Source of the DNA: an uncultured Methanobrevibacter sp.
Lineage (GTDB): Archaea; Methanobacteriota; Methanobacteria; Methanobacteriales; Methanobacteriaceae
Direction: 5' to 3'
Length of the DNA stretch: 35,253 nt
Assembly (NCBI RefSeq): GCF_902764455.1
Contig: NZ_CACWVY010000024.1
Coordinates: forward strand, 1-35,253
Shown: positions 18,816-27,057 of the stretch, piece after piece
Layout: each line of letters begins with the position of its first letter
Numbering within the stretch: the stretch's first letter is position 1
Made by a program: the position numbers and the translations under genes
The notes under the pieces: generated by a model
The model's database searches: none
What the model was told of the DNA's origin: nothing
The model's input: only the letters and a program-made list of their open reading frames with translations

Positions 18816-19583
18816 GTATACATTTTGACCATCATCACAACCTTCCCATTCCATGTATAACTTGTTATCTTCCCAAACGAACCGTACATCATTAACAATA
18901 GCTACATCCGGAAGTTCACAATAAGTAACACCGTCAGCATCTTTAACATAATTGGCCTGCGCCATAATATTGGATTCTGAAGGTATGATCATATTAACGA
19001 CATGAGTTATTTCATCCTGTTCAAAGGAACAGTCAGCAAGATCAATACAGTTCTGAGATTCAGGATACATTTCAATCTCAGACATTTGTCTATAAACTCT
19101 GATATAATCAGTAGTTTCGTTTTCCGTTAGATTAACAATGGATAACAGTCTTAAGTCATGGCCATGTTCAGGATTGCACTCTCCGTCACTGTCAATGTAA
19201 ATTCTAGTGTTCGGCAATATTTCCTTTGGTGTTGGCCGTTTCAATTTTAGCCTGAAGACGTCTCCAAGCACGGCCACAGTAACTAATGTATGGCCTGAAG
19301 ACTTAATCTGAACCTTACCTAAAAGATAACCAAATGCTAAATCACCTTCTTTGGCTTTTCTAACAATTGTATGCTGCATTGTGGATGATTCATCTAACGT
19401 TACCATCTCACCTACTCCGCATTGGTTTTCTGAAATCCATGCCGTATGTTCATCATTAACGTAAGTCCTTTCGCCCTCATCCAATAAACAGGCAATAACA
19501 TCCATCTTTTCTGAATGCTCCAGTCCTGTTGGATATCCACGGCCGTGTCCTATTGTTGAATTAACATCATAATCAATAATCAT
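18807..19583 (-). CDS. Divergent decoration-domain protein with extra C-terminal domain
   Basis: In this 258-residue protein, residues 25-175 follow the same order as the capsid decoration domain: EKMDVIACLLDEGERTYVND (for [10 protein letters not shown]), a VTLDESSTM block (for VTLSANSDI), a GYLLGKVQI block (for GIAVNDPVT) and LGDVFRLKLKRP (for LGHLFRLKLASG). It is a fourth, diverged paralog. The C-terminal 80 residues (SQNCIDLADCSFEQ, NDVRFVWEDNKLYMEW) are a separate small beta domain rich in acidic residues. ATG 19583 is 1 bp after the upstream gene's stop, so the two are coupled. Confidence 0.65.
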   Translation of the reverse strand: MIIDYDVNSTIGHGRGYPTGLEHSEKMDVIACLLDEGERTYVNDEHTAWISENQCGVGEMVTLDESSTMQHTIVRKAKEGDLAFGYLLGKVQIKSSGHTLVTVAVLGDVFRLKLKRPTPKEILPNTRIYIDSDGECNPEHGHDLRLLSIVNLTENETTDYIRVYRQMSEIEMYPESQNCIDLADCSFEQDEITHVVNMIIPSESNIMAQANYVKDADGVTYCELPDVAIVNDVRFVWEDNKLYMEWEGCDDGQNVYFI

Positions 19584-19584
19584 C

Positions 19585-20772
19585 TTAAAACACCCAATCC
19601 CAATTCTTGTTTTTTATTTTGTCTGGAATGTGAAGTCCCGTATCACTCATTGTTTCATCATTAGCGTCCCACATTAACGTTGAGCCTCTGTAGGCCTTAG
19701 TGTATTCATGACTTCCTTTATATAATCTGATTCCAGTTTTAGAATCTTTTTCCGTTACTGTTATTGTTGGAATATCGTTGAATGCAATAATAGGTGATGG
19801 AAATACCAATAGCCATTTTAAATCAAAGTAATTGAAACTTGATAATTCTGAATCTTCATAAAATGTTGCATCAATCATTACCTCATGATAACTTGTTTGA
19901 TGAACCTGCGTTGGATTGTTTCTTATAAATCCTTCTAGATAATCAGAACTAGCTGAGAATCCACTTCCTGCTCTCATATGATAATGGTATTGTTTCCAAT
20001 CTCCTTCCTCATCCGTTCCTGAATTATATGCGTCCCATGATGAAGACATTACTAAATCACTGACACCATCAAGTAAACAATATTGTTTTTCCTGTCCGGT
20101 CATTATGGAACTAACTTTCAAATCTTCTTGATATGGCGTGAAATTATAATCTGTCTGCATAAACGTAGATAATAATTGTTCATCATCACCATATGGATAG
20201 TTAAAAGAATCATAAGCAGTAATAGCTCCACTTGCTCTTTTGAATCTGGCAAAAACTACCCTACCATTTGCAGCGGATTGGCCAGATAAATTTTTGGTAC
20301 ATAAACATGAAACTTCCATTGGAACAAAACGTGAACGTATCACTTTTCCTGAATCAATTGCATCATTTTCTACACTTAAACCTTGACATGTTTCAAAAAA
20401 ATCTGAGTATGTATCATTGTTTGCATCAAAAAATTGAACCTCACCGCCAGTTGATAAAGTGCTGCTGAAGGTTGTTGATCTATCATAAACATCCAGCAAT
20501 AGCTTAGTTGTTTGAGAAATTTTTCCAACAGGAATTCTTACCAGGATGCATGCAGGTTTGGATCCATAAGATGGAAGGTATAATACATTACATTCTGTGT
20601 TGTCCAGGGTTTTGATCTTTAGATTTTTCAAATCACTTCTGAATAAACTTGAATAAGAACTACTAGATAACGAATCTAACAATATATAATCATAGTTTGA
20701 TGAATAGCTACTGCTCCTTTCAGTGTAATTACTCATTACAATATTGATTTGTAATTCCGTTTGCAATGTCAT
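19585..20772 (-). CDS. Large beta-rich surface protein, DUF2341-like
   Basis: The 395-residue protein has an N-terminal segment rich in Ser and Tyr (SSYSSNYDYILLDSLSSSSY). The block DLKNLKIKTLDNTECNVLYL, PACILVRIPVGKISQTTKLL, then LDVYD follows, with the strand order and V-R-I-P-x-x-x-x-x-x-T pattern of DUF2341 domains that accompany lectin folds in archaeal adhesins. The C-terminal part is beta-rich and ends with a short hairpin TGIRLYKGSHEYTKAYRG. No signal peptide is seen, consistent with a virion protein. ATG 20772 is about 25 bases from the TATA centre, so the mRNA may be leaderless; MSNYTERSS (12 residues in) is an alternative start. It heads the surface cluster. Confidence 0.65.
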   Translation of the reverse strand: MTLQTELQINIVMSNYTERSSSYSSNYDYILLDSLSSSSYSSLFRSDLKNLKIKTLDNTECNVLYLPSYGSKPACILVRIPVGKISQTTKLLLDVYDRSTTFSSTLSTGGEVQFFDANNDTYSDFFETCQGLSVENDAIDSGKVIRSRFVPMEVSCLCTKNLSGQSAANGRVVFARFKRASGAITAYDSFNYPYGDDEQLLSTFMQTDYNFTPYQEDLKVSSIMTGQEKQYCLLDGVSDLVMSSSWDAYNSGTDEEGDWKQYHYHMRAGSGFSASSDYLEGFIRNNPTQVHQTSYHEVMIDATFYEDSELSSFNYFDLKWLLVFPSPIIAFNDIPTITVTEKDSKTGIRLYKGSHEYTKAYRGSTLMWDANDETMSDTGLHIPDKIKNKNWDWVF

Positions 20773-20792
20773 ACTTTAACTTATATTATCTC

Positions 20793-20804
20793 TTTTATAT
20801 AAAA
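20793..20804 (-). promoter_or_regulatory. TATA box of the 20772 gene
   Basis: The minus strand reads ATTTTATATAAAAG, centred about 26 bases upstream of ATG 20772. This spacing predicts a leaderless or nearly leaderless transcript for the first gene of the leftward surface cluster. Confidence 0.55.
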
Positions 20805-20829
20805 TATATAATAAACAAAGTAATATTTG

Positions 20830-20937
20830 ACATTAACATTAACGATTCCATATTCGGATTTTGTTTTCCCCTGCACTTTGATATATATGCACGAGTTGAA
20901 AGAAAGTCCAACATTAACACCCCTGCCGTTAATGTGA
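20830..20937. repeat. Dispersed ACATTAACG/TATA module, copy B
   Basis: ACATTAACATTAACG (20830-20844), then CTGCACTTTGATATATATGC and ACGAGTTGAAAG in the centre, and CCGTTAATGTGAC at the right end. It has the same plan and nearly the same length as copies A, C, D and E. Confidence 0.75.
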
Positions 20938-21031
20938 CAATCCTTATCAGATAATTAAAACTATAATTCTACTTTTGATTTAATTAACATTAACGTTAAC
21001 ATTAAAGATAGCTGAACCAGAACCAAAATCG

Positions 21032-21139
21032 ACATTAACATTAACGTTTGGAGATTTAAAAGTTGTTTTCCCTTGCACTGCGATATATATGCACGGGTTG
21101 AAAGAGAATCAACATTAACATTACCGTCCGTTAATGTGA
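21032..21139. repeat. Dispersed ACATTAACG/TATA module, copy C
   Basis: ACATTAACATTAACG at the left, TTGCACTGCGATATATATGC then ACGGGTTGAAAGA in the centre, CCGTTAATGTGAA at the right. It is the closest relative of copy B. An extra AACATTAACGTTAACATTA stretch (around 20985-21005) lies between B and C. Confidence 0.75.
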
Positions 21140-21234
21140 AATTCACTTCAGAAAATGAAAAGTAAAAAGTAGCTATGGATGATAATGACACTAACATTAA
21201 CATTAACATTAACAATAGCCATGGCCAAATCCAG

Positions 21235-21345
21235 ATTAACATTAACGCCAGCCATTTGTTAATAGAAACTTGTTTTTGAAATGTAGTTGATGTATATGCA
21301 TAGTTGAAATGTAATTTGTTTTTTAATATCCTTGCCGTTAATGTA
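21235..21345. repeat. Dispersed ACATTAACG/TATA module, copy D (diverged)
   Basis: AACATTAACG at the left, TTGATGTATATGCATAGTTG in the centre (the core is changed from GATATATATGCAC) and GCCGTTAATGTAATA at the right. It is preceded by five tandem AACATT units (21191-21214). Confidence 0.65.
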
Positions 21346-21439
21346 ATACAGATACAATTATATTGTATACATTACATTTTGATTTGTTTTAATTAACAGT
21401 AACATTAATTATTTGATAGGTTAATGTTGTGCGAAAAAT

Positions 21440-22090
21440 AGTCATAATGAATTATTAGTTTTGGACCAATCCACCTTGCCATACCCACGTTATAAGCGAG
21501 CCAATTCGCCCCACCATAACCACGCCGACCCGAGGCCGACCAACGGGAGGCCGAAGTGGGAGGCGTGGTATAGGTGGGGTGAATAGAATTGGCGAGCAAT
21601 ACTATAGGGAGGAACCGACCATTTATCGGTCGGTTCCGTAAGTCATCATTGAATAAAAAGAGTTTACTATAATCAGCATAGCATTATATGCAGTCCGACC
21701 TTTAGGTCGGACTGGATGCCTTGAGCGTAAGCGAAAGGCCAATACTATAGACCTAACAATAATGGCAATGTCAGGTCCCGAGGAATGGGGGCTTGTCCCC
21801 CATTCCGAGTTTATGGATTTGGAATATTATAGTTTGTCAGATTTAAGAACCGACCCTTTAGCGGTCGGTTCGAGGTTATGAAAGTATATGCTAAACATTA
21901 TTTTGCATTGTGCTATCATGGGTAATCTAAAGGGGGGCTTGTCCCCCCTTAGTTTAGGCATTAAGGGTTACAATGCACGGTGTTTAAGGGAGAGCGTGAA
22001 AATGTAAAAAGCACTCTCCCCACCAAATAATCAAAGAGTGATTCAATGAAAATCTATAGCTCAAGTGTAAAAGTAACTAAAAAACACCGT
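21440..22090 (-). ncRNA. Candidate large structured RNA (multi-hairpin, ~650 nt), unassigned family
   Basis: This gene-free, locally GC-richer stretch is packed with perfect stems. A long interrupted stem is 21500-21526 with 21562-21593 (GCCAATTC/GAATTGGC, GCCCCACC/GGTGGGGT, ACCACGCC/GGCGTGGT). Hairpins lie at 21611-21637 (10 bp), 21691-21714 (10 bp), 21782-21806 (10 bp), 21847-21871 (9 bp), 21927-21952 (10 bp) and 21988-22020 (7 bp). GCATTGT 21905-21911 pairs with ACAATGC 21970-21976, enclosing one hairpin. ACGGTGTTT 21977-21985 pairs with AAACACCGT 22082-22090, enclosing another. Loops recur: CTTGT twice and NTTTANC twice. Minus strand is preferred because loops become purine-rich (ACAAG, TAAA), the flanking head genes run leftward and a T-run follows at about 21430. 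It recalls large phage RNAs such as GOLLD or ROOL, but identity is untested. Confidence 0.65.
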
Positions 22091-22095
22091 CATAG

Positions 22096-23064
22096 CTATA
22101 TTCTAGTTCTATTGAATCCCATGTCCTTTAAAATTTTATTATATTCTTCACGAGTAGTAAAAGAAGGTGCATCCTCATCTCCAGTACTTCCAGTTGCGCC
22201 AGTCTCACCAGTATCTCCTGAGTTTGAGGGATTTCTACCACCTGGTGCGGAACCGTCATTACTAGCTTCAATTTTTATTCTTCTCTCAGCAAGTTTTTCC
22301 ATCAGTTCCATATCAACGTCACCGGATAATAGCTTATCAATAATTTCCTTATCCTGCTGATTCTCATTATAGTTAAAGTTATACTTAGCTTCGTATTCCT
22401 TAATCTTTCTTTCATTTTCAGCTTTACGCAACTCAGATAATTCTTTTAAGATATCTTCTTTAGAATCTAAAAATTCTTTATCCTCTTCAATAGCTTTTTT
22501 AATTTCTTCATATTTTTCAGATTCTTCTTTTAGATTTTTAATTTCATCCTGAAGCTTTCCAATCTCTGCATCTTTACCTTGAAGTTTCTCCAATAATAAA
22601 GTAGTTGCTACATTAGCGTCTTTGCTTGGAGGCTGAGGTTGTGGCTGCGGAGCAGGTGCGGGATTTCCAGTCTCACCAGTATCTCCTGTATCTCCAGTTA
22701 TATCAGAATTCAACAGGGTAATTTTTCTAGGGCTTTTTGTAACGCCAACATCAATTAAACTCATAGTATCAATTCCAAATGCATCTCCTTTATCTTTCAA
22801 TAAAACATCAACTTTAGGAGATAGACCTTTTCCTTCCATATCAAGTTCATCCGGAACGTCAATGAATAGCTTGCCGTTCTCATAGCAGATATTATTTCCA
22901 ATGCCAATATAGACTCTATCGTGTTCTTCCGTTAGTGGAATTCCTCCACGATAGTTTTCAGCTATTAGCTTTAGATCATCTTCAGTCCATTCAACAGGTT
23001 TATTTAGGCGATCGTCTAAGTCAGAATAATCATAGGATCCGACTTCAAAAAGTTCATGTTTCAT
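22096..23064 (-). CDS. Prohead protease-scaffold fusion
   Basis: In this 322-residue protein, residues 1-118 look like a phage capsid-maturation protease of the serine type. IPLTEEHDRVYIG (His near 48) and MEGKGLSPKVDVLL (Ser near 80) are the expected His and Ser blocks. A short Gly-X-Thr stretch (ITGDTGDTGETGN) and a proline-rich hinge follow. Residues 150-255 are a charged coiled coil like a scaffolding domain. A second Gly-X-Thr stretch precedes a C-terminal helix (REEYNKILKDMGFNRTRI) typical of capsid-binding scaffold tails. It is placed directly after the portal. ATG 23064 is chosen over the in-frame GTG in the RBS. Catalytic residues are by pattern only. Confidence 0.68.
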   Translation of the reverse strand: MKHELFEVGSYDYSDLDDRLNKPVEWTEDDLKLIAENYRGGIPLTEEHDRVYIGIGNNICYENGKLFIDVPDELDMEGKGLSPKVDVLLKDKGDAFGIDTMSLIDVGVTKSPRKITLLNSDITGDTGDTGETGNPAPAPQPQPQPPSKDANVATTLLLEKLQGKDAEIGKLQDEIKNLKEESEKYEEIKKAIEEDKEFLDSKEDILKELSELRKAENERKIKEYEAKYNFNYNENQQDKEIIDKLLSGDVDMELMEKLAERRIKIEASNDGSAPGGRNPSNSGDTGETGATGSTGDEDAPSFTTREEYNKILKDMGFNRTRI

Positions 23065-23110
23065 AATAATCACACTTTATTATATTATTTATTATTTATT
23101 TTATTATTTT

Positions 23111-23124
23111 ATTTATATAAATAT
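23111..23124 (-). promoter_or_regulatory. TATA box of the protease-scaffold gene
   Basis: The minus strand reads ATATTTATATAAAT about 50 bases upstream of ATG 23064, in the 63-bp gap after the portal gene. It implies separate transcription of the scaffold. Confidence 0.5.
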
Positions 23125-23127
23125 ATA

Positions 23128-24429
23128 TTAAACTTCCATTCCCATGTCTCCGAAAATTCTCTCTCCGACTGGTTGCTCCTCTTCAAAGTTACTTAAATAG
23201 TTTTCATAAAGTTCCTCACCTTCAGCTGAAAGTTCTGCAATGTATCTTAATACATCATCTCTTGAATAGCTGAAGTAAACATTATAACTATCTTTAACAC
23301 CCATTATATCCAGTTGCCTTTTCAATAATTCATTGCAATGCTTTAATACCCATTTCTGGTCATTAGCAACATTAACAATAAATCCTGTAATAGCTGAATC
23401 GTTAATGTATTCGGCCACGTTCTGGTTAGATTTTTCATTACCTGCCTGTGACTGTGGAGTTACAAAAGTTCTTAAAATATTATTTCTAAAGATTTCCGTT
23501 TGTCTTGTATAGTCAGACTGGTAGTTATTACCCCCAAGTATTTTAGATTCAATTCCTGGAGGAACAATAGCTACATTACTTCCGGCCGTTGTTCCATAAT
23601 CAGCATATAAGTTTTCTTTGGCTGTGGATGAAAGTTCAGTAATTATTGGCTGACCGTTTGCATCAAGTCCCGGCTTAACTTCAATAATATTATCCTTATT
23701 AATTCTCTCCACCTGGTTTCTCTCCAAGTTACACTTATGATAGATATCATCAAGACAGTTCAGGATAATGCTTTGCGCTTCAGAATATATTTCATTATAC
23801 ATGAAGTTAATAACCTCTTCAGGCTCATACTTAACCGTTAATGTTCCCTCTTCAACACTTACAAAATTATTAAAGTCTTCAGGAGTTCCATTAACAACAT
23901 CCTTAGGCATTTCATGAAGGTATAGCTGCACTTCATTATCATCATTGAATTCCTTTTTAAGGCCGTAACCGTGTGCGCCGATTTCTAGAAATACCGGCTT
24001 AATATATTTGCCGATATCTTTATCCCAACGCTCAACCGGTTTAATTAAACCCTCTCCATCCACCATTCCGCCTTGCAGAATATTTTTCGCAACCTGTGAA
24101 ATATCTATCTTTCTGGACCATAAGATCAAAGTCAGTTTCTGTTCCTGAGAAAGTTTATTGTCCTTGTCCACCAGGATCATATTAACATTAGCTTTATCAA
24201 TTCTGTTTTTCAAAATTCCTGAAGTATAACCGTCAAGTTTAACAGCATATCTGGCATTAGCTATTGTCTTATTAATTACCGGAGGAAGTGCATCAATCAA
24301 ATCAAGGCCAGTGTTAATGCCGTCTGTTCTAGGCTGTCTTTCATCCTCACCCCAATAGCTGCGCTTAGTATTGTACTGCTCAACACGGTTATTCAATAAT
24401 CTAGTTTTAATAAAATCAGTAATGCCCAT
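23128..24429 (-). CDS. Portal protein
   Basis: The 433-residue protein (MGITDFIKTRLLNNRVEQYN start) has the usual portal order: an N-terminal helix region, LPPVINKTIANARYAVKLDG (wing entry), SQVAKNILQGGMVDGEGLIK, a central beta domain (VSVEEGTLTVKYEPEEVINF), the helical stem around IYSEAQSIILNCLDDIYHKC, and a clip/crown region (RQTEIFRNNILRTFVTPQSQ). Length is typical for siphovirus-type portals. I chose ATG 24429 rather than the in-frame ATG 24444, because the upstream 53-residue gene stops at 24431 and its end overlaps that alternative. It forms the dodecameric DNA gate of the head. Confidence 0.88.
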   Translation of the reverse strand: MGITDFIKTRLLNNRVEQYNTKRSYWGEDERQPRTDGINTGLDLIDALPPVINKTIANARYAVKLDGYTSGILKNRIDKANVNMILVDKDNKLSQEQKLTLILWSRKIDISQVAKNILQGGMVDGEGLIKPVERWDKDIGKYIKPVFLEIGAHGYGLKKEFNDDNEVQLYLHEMPKDVVNGTPEDFNNFVSVEEGTLTVKYEPEEVINFMYNEIYSEAQSIILNCLDDIYHKCNLERNQVERINKDNIIEVKPGLDANGQPIITELSSTAKENLYADYGTTAGSNVAIVPPGIESKILGGNNYQSDYTRQTEIFRNNILRTFVTPQSQAGNEKSNQNVAEYINDSAITGFIVNVANDQKWVLKHCNELLKRQLDIMGVKDSYNVYFSYSRDDVLRYIAELSAEGEELYENYLSNFEEEQPVGERIFGDMGMEV

Positions 24430-24430
24430 A

Positions 24431-24592
24431 TTAACCATTTCCAATAGTTACTCTGAATAAGTTTTCAATATCTGTACTATAGAATCTCCTAAGTTCAAAA
24501 TCAGTATACTCCAATAGCTTTTCTAATTCATGGCTGATTCTTAAATCAGATAAGTCACCGTCATAGTCAAGTTCTATGAAAAGTCTTTTCAT
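24431..24592 (-). CDS. Hypothetical 53-residue protein upstream of the portal
   Basis: The short frame MKRLFIELDYDGDLSDLRIS continues to TIGNG and stops 1 bp before the portal start. It is acidic and mixed alpha/beta. GGAG (in GCTGGAGGAG) lies upstream of ATG 24592 within the end of the preceding tiny gene, so the three are probably translated in series. The function is unknown. Confidence 0.6.
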   Translation of the reverse strand: MKRLFIELDYDGDLSDLRISHELEKLLEYTDFELRRFYSTDIENLFRVTIGNG

Positions 24593-24597
24593 TAGAT

Positions 24598-24738
24598 TTA
24601 CTCCTCCAGCAATTCTCTCAAGTCAAATTTTTCATCTTTCAATAAACGATAACATCTGTATACTAAGTCTACCATCAACAAACTAACGAATGCATTTATT
24701 ATAATCAATCCAACAAGAATACCTATTAATTCTAACAT
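24598..24738 (-). CDS. 46-residue single-span membrane protein
   Basis: MLELIGILVGLIIINAFVSL begins a single membrane helix (about residues 4-26), followed by a basic then acidic tail (YRCYRLLKDEKFDLRELLEE). CAGGTGATGTTA lies immediately before ATG 24738; the ATG inside GGTGATG at 24744 is in frame but belongs to the binding site. It is the first gene of the portal operon. A membrane protein at the head of a packaging operon is unusual; holin-type, assembly-site anchor or virion membrane roles are all possible. Confidence 0.6.
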   Translation of the reverse strand: MLELIGILVGLIIINAFVSLLMVDLVYRCYRLLKDEKFDLRELLEE

Positions 24739-24833
24739 TAACATCACCTGAAGACTTTTTTCTAGAAAATATTATTATTTCCAGTAATTATATTTCACTT
24801 GAAATATATGTCTATTATATTATTTATTATATT

Positions 24834-24845
24834 TTTTATATAAAA
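24834..24845 (-). promoter_or_regulatory. TATA box between the portal operon and the HaeIII-like operon
   Basis: TTTTATATAAAA is a perfect palindrome about 95 bases from both ATG 24738 (leftward) and GTG 24943 (rightward). It could serve either direction; leftward use for the portal operon is assumed. Confidence 0.4.
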
Positions 24846-24942
24846 TTAGTAATAAAATTAATTTAATTAATATAATTGCGAAAAGATATATGAATACAAA
24901 AACAGACATATTATTAAAAAACAATGTTTAGAATGTGATAGA

Positions 24943-25896
24943 GTGAGTCGAAAAAGCAATGATCAAGGGCGAGCATTTGAATTCATAACCTTAATTACTT
25001 TAGGCGAGGAAATAAATAAAGTTAGAGAAGCAACAATTATAAAAAATAGTAGTTATGAAGCTACAAAAAGAGCTTGGGAAAATATAGATACAAATCTCCA
25101 AGCAGATTTAAAAAAAGCCGCTGTTGCTGCTGTTGGTTCTATTTTTGATTTGGAACCTATGATATTAGAAGATGGTAATGATAAACTCGAATTACTGGTA
25201 CAACAAGATAGTCAGGGTGAAAAAGGAGATGTTCGTGATATTCTCATTGTCAGAAGAAATGTTAAATGGGAAATTGGTTTAAGTCTAAAACATAATCATT
25301 TTGCAGTAAAACACAGTAGACTCTCAAAAAGAATTGATTTTGGAGAAAAATGGTTCAATATACCATGTTCAAAACAGTACTGGGATGAAGTGAATCCATT
25401 GTTTGATTATTTACAAGAAGAAAAAATTAAAGGGACAAAATGGAGAGATCTTCCAGATAAAGAGAATGATGTTTATGTTCCTCTCTTGAATTCTTTTAAA
25501 GATGAGGTTGTAAGAAGCAATAAATTAAATTCTGAAGTTCCAAAAAGAATGGTTGAATATTTATTGGGTGAATATGATTTTTATAAAGTTGTTAGTGTTG
25601 ATGCAAAAAAGATTACGCAGATTTTTACTTTTAATTTAAGAGGAACTTTAAATAAAGCAAGTAAAACAACAGAGCCAACTACAGTGATACCTGTAGCTAA
25701 TTTACCTACAAGAATTGTTGAGATTGATTTTAAACCAGGAAAGAAAAATACAATCGAAATGTTTATGGATGAAGGATGGCAATTTAGTTTTAGAATACAT
25801 AATGCATCTACAAAAGTAGAACCAAGTTTAAAATTTGATGTTCAAATAGTTGGAATGCCTACAACTATTATTTCAATAAACTGTATGTGGATGTAA
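24943..25896 (+). CDS. Type II restriction endonuclease, HaeIII family (predicted GGCC)
   Basis: The 317-residue protein matches the HaeIII family in length and signature: NDQGRAFEFITLITL near the N-terminus (6-20) and a PD-(D/E)xK-like core with KGDVRDILIVRR (Asp96/Asp99) and WEIGLSLKHNHFAVKHSRLS (Glu110, Lys116). The start is GTG 24943, with TGTGAT just upstream. The methyltransferase follows at 19 bp in the same direction and is very close to M.HaeIII, so cleavage of GGCC is the natural prediction. No controller gene is seen beside it. Confidence 0.87.
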   Translation: MSRKSNDQGRAFEFITLITLGEEINKVREATIIKNSSYEATKRAWENIDTNLQADLKKAAVAAVGSIFDLEPMILEDGNDKLELLVQQDSQGEKGDVRDILIVRRNVKWEIGLSLKHNHFAVKHSRLSKRIDFGEKWFNIPCSKQYWDEVNPLFDYLQEEKIKGTKWRDLPDKENDVYVPLLNSFKDEVVRSNKLNSEVPKRMVEYLLGEYDFYKVVSVDAKKITQIFTFNLRGTLNKASKTTEPTTVIPVANLPTRIVEIDFKPGKKNTIEMFMDEGWQFSFRIHNASTKVEPSLKFDVQIVGMPTTIISINCMWM

Positions 25897-25915
25897 TTAC
25901 TGGAGGAATAATAAA

Positions 25916-26890
25916 ATGAAAGTAGCATCATTTTTTTCAGGAGCAGGAGGATTAGATTTAGGTTTTGAAAATGCAGGGTTTGATATTGTTTTTGCTAATG
26001 ATAATTGGAAAGGTTGTTGGAAAACTTATGAAAAAAACCACGGTTTAAAAATTGATAGGAGATCAATTGAAGATATTAAAGGTGAGGATATTCCGGATGT
26101 TGTAGGTTTTATTGGTGGTCCCCCATGTCAAAGTTGGTCTTTAGCAGGTGCCATGAAAGGAATTAAAGATTCAAGAGGACAATTATTATATGATTATGTT
26201 AGATTAATCGAAGCAAAAGAACCAAAATTCTTTTTAGCAGAAAATGTTCCAGGAATGGTTTGTAAAACACATTTACCTGAATTTGAAAAATTCAAAGAAG
26301 CTTTAAAAGATATTGGATATAATGTTTCATTTAAAGTATTGAATGCAAATGACTATGAAGTTCCACAAGATAGAAAAAGAGTATTTTTAGTTGGTTTGCA
26401 CGAAAGTTTAAATAAAGAATTTGAATTTCCAGAACCAATTGAACCTAAATTAACTCTTAAAGATGCAATTGGTGATTTACCTGAACCATTGCCAGCATAT
26501 GGAAAAAATAAAGCTAATCCATTTGATGAAATGGAGATTCCCAATCATGAATATATGACTGGGGATTTTTCAACAATATATATGTCTAGAAATAGAGTTA
26601 GAAAATGGGATGAACCGTCTTTCACAATTCAAGCAGGGGGTAGACATGCGCCATGTCATCCTCAAGCAAATACTATGATTAAAGTGGATACTGATAAACG
26701 TATTTTTGATCCAGAATCACCAAAACCATATAGAAGATTATCTGTAAGAGAATGTGCGAGAATACAAACATTTCCTGACGATTTTATTTTTTATTATACT
26801 AATGTTAATGATGGATACAAAATGATAGGCAACGCAGTACCAGTTAAATTAGCTGAAAATATTGCGGTTAAAATTAAAGATATTATTTAG
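25916..26890 (+). CDS. C5-cytosine DNA methyltransferase, M.HaeIII type (predicted GGCC)
   Basis: The 324-residue protein has FFSGAGGLDLGFENAGF (motif I, 6-22), GGPPCQSWS with Cys71 (the catalytic Cys of M.HaeIII is also residue 71), FLAENVPGM (motif VI), NANDYEVPQDRKRVFLVG (motif VIII), the recognition segment MSRNRVRKWDEPSFTIQAGG and the end VRECARIQTFPDDF ... GYKMIGNAVPV. The recognition segment and flanks match M.HaeIII closely as I recall it, supporting methylation of the inner cytosine of GGCC. GGAGGAATAATAAA precedes ATG 25916. It protects the element and host from the nuclease just upstream. Confidence 0.96.
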   Translation: MKVASFFSGAGGLDLGFENAGFDIVFANDNWKGCWKTYEKNHGLKIDRRSIEDIKGEDIPDVVGFIGGPPCQSWSLAGAMKGIKDSRGQLLYDYVRLIEAKEPKFFLAENVPGMVCKTHLPEFEKFKEALKDIGYNVSFKVLNANDYEVPQDRKRVFLVGLHESLNKEFEFPEPIEPKLTLKDAIGDLPEPLPAYGKNKANPFDEMEIPNHEYMTGDFSTIYMSRNRVRKWDEPSFTIQAGGRHAPCHPQANTMIKVDTDKRIFDPESPKPYRRLSVRECARIQTFPDDFIFYYTNVNDGYKMIGNAVPVKLAENIAVKIKDII

Positions 26891-26900
26891 TTAAAAAATA

Positions 26901-26928
26901 TTGCAACTCTTAACTTATAGAGTTGCAA
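26901..26928 (+). terminator. Stem-loop after the HaeIII-like operon, built from TTGCAA units
   Basis: TTGCAACTCT (26901-26910) pairs with AGAGTTGCAA (26919-26928) around an 8-base loop, 10 bp after the methyltransferase stop. There is no T-run, so termination is tentative. The arms and the following ATTGCAATCAATTGCAATT carry the same TTGCAA word as the left-end iterons, so it may also be a protein-binding site. Confidence 0.5.
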
Positions 26929-27057
26929 CACTATTGCAATCAATTGCAATTCCAAAAAAAGAGTAACATTAACAATAACAAAATCAATAACTAAAGCTTA
27001 AAACTATTGCTATTAAAAAAATAATAAAAATAAAAAAAGTAATGAAGATAAATAAAG

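Noticed and set aside
20961-21599. Leftward frames in the module array and in the long hairpin (93 and 64 codons)
   Set aside because: Their sequences are L-M-L-M or GC-hairpin translations of repeats; no start signals, no protein-like composition.
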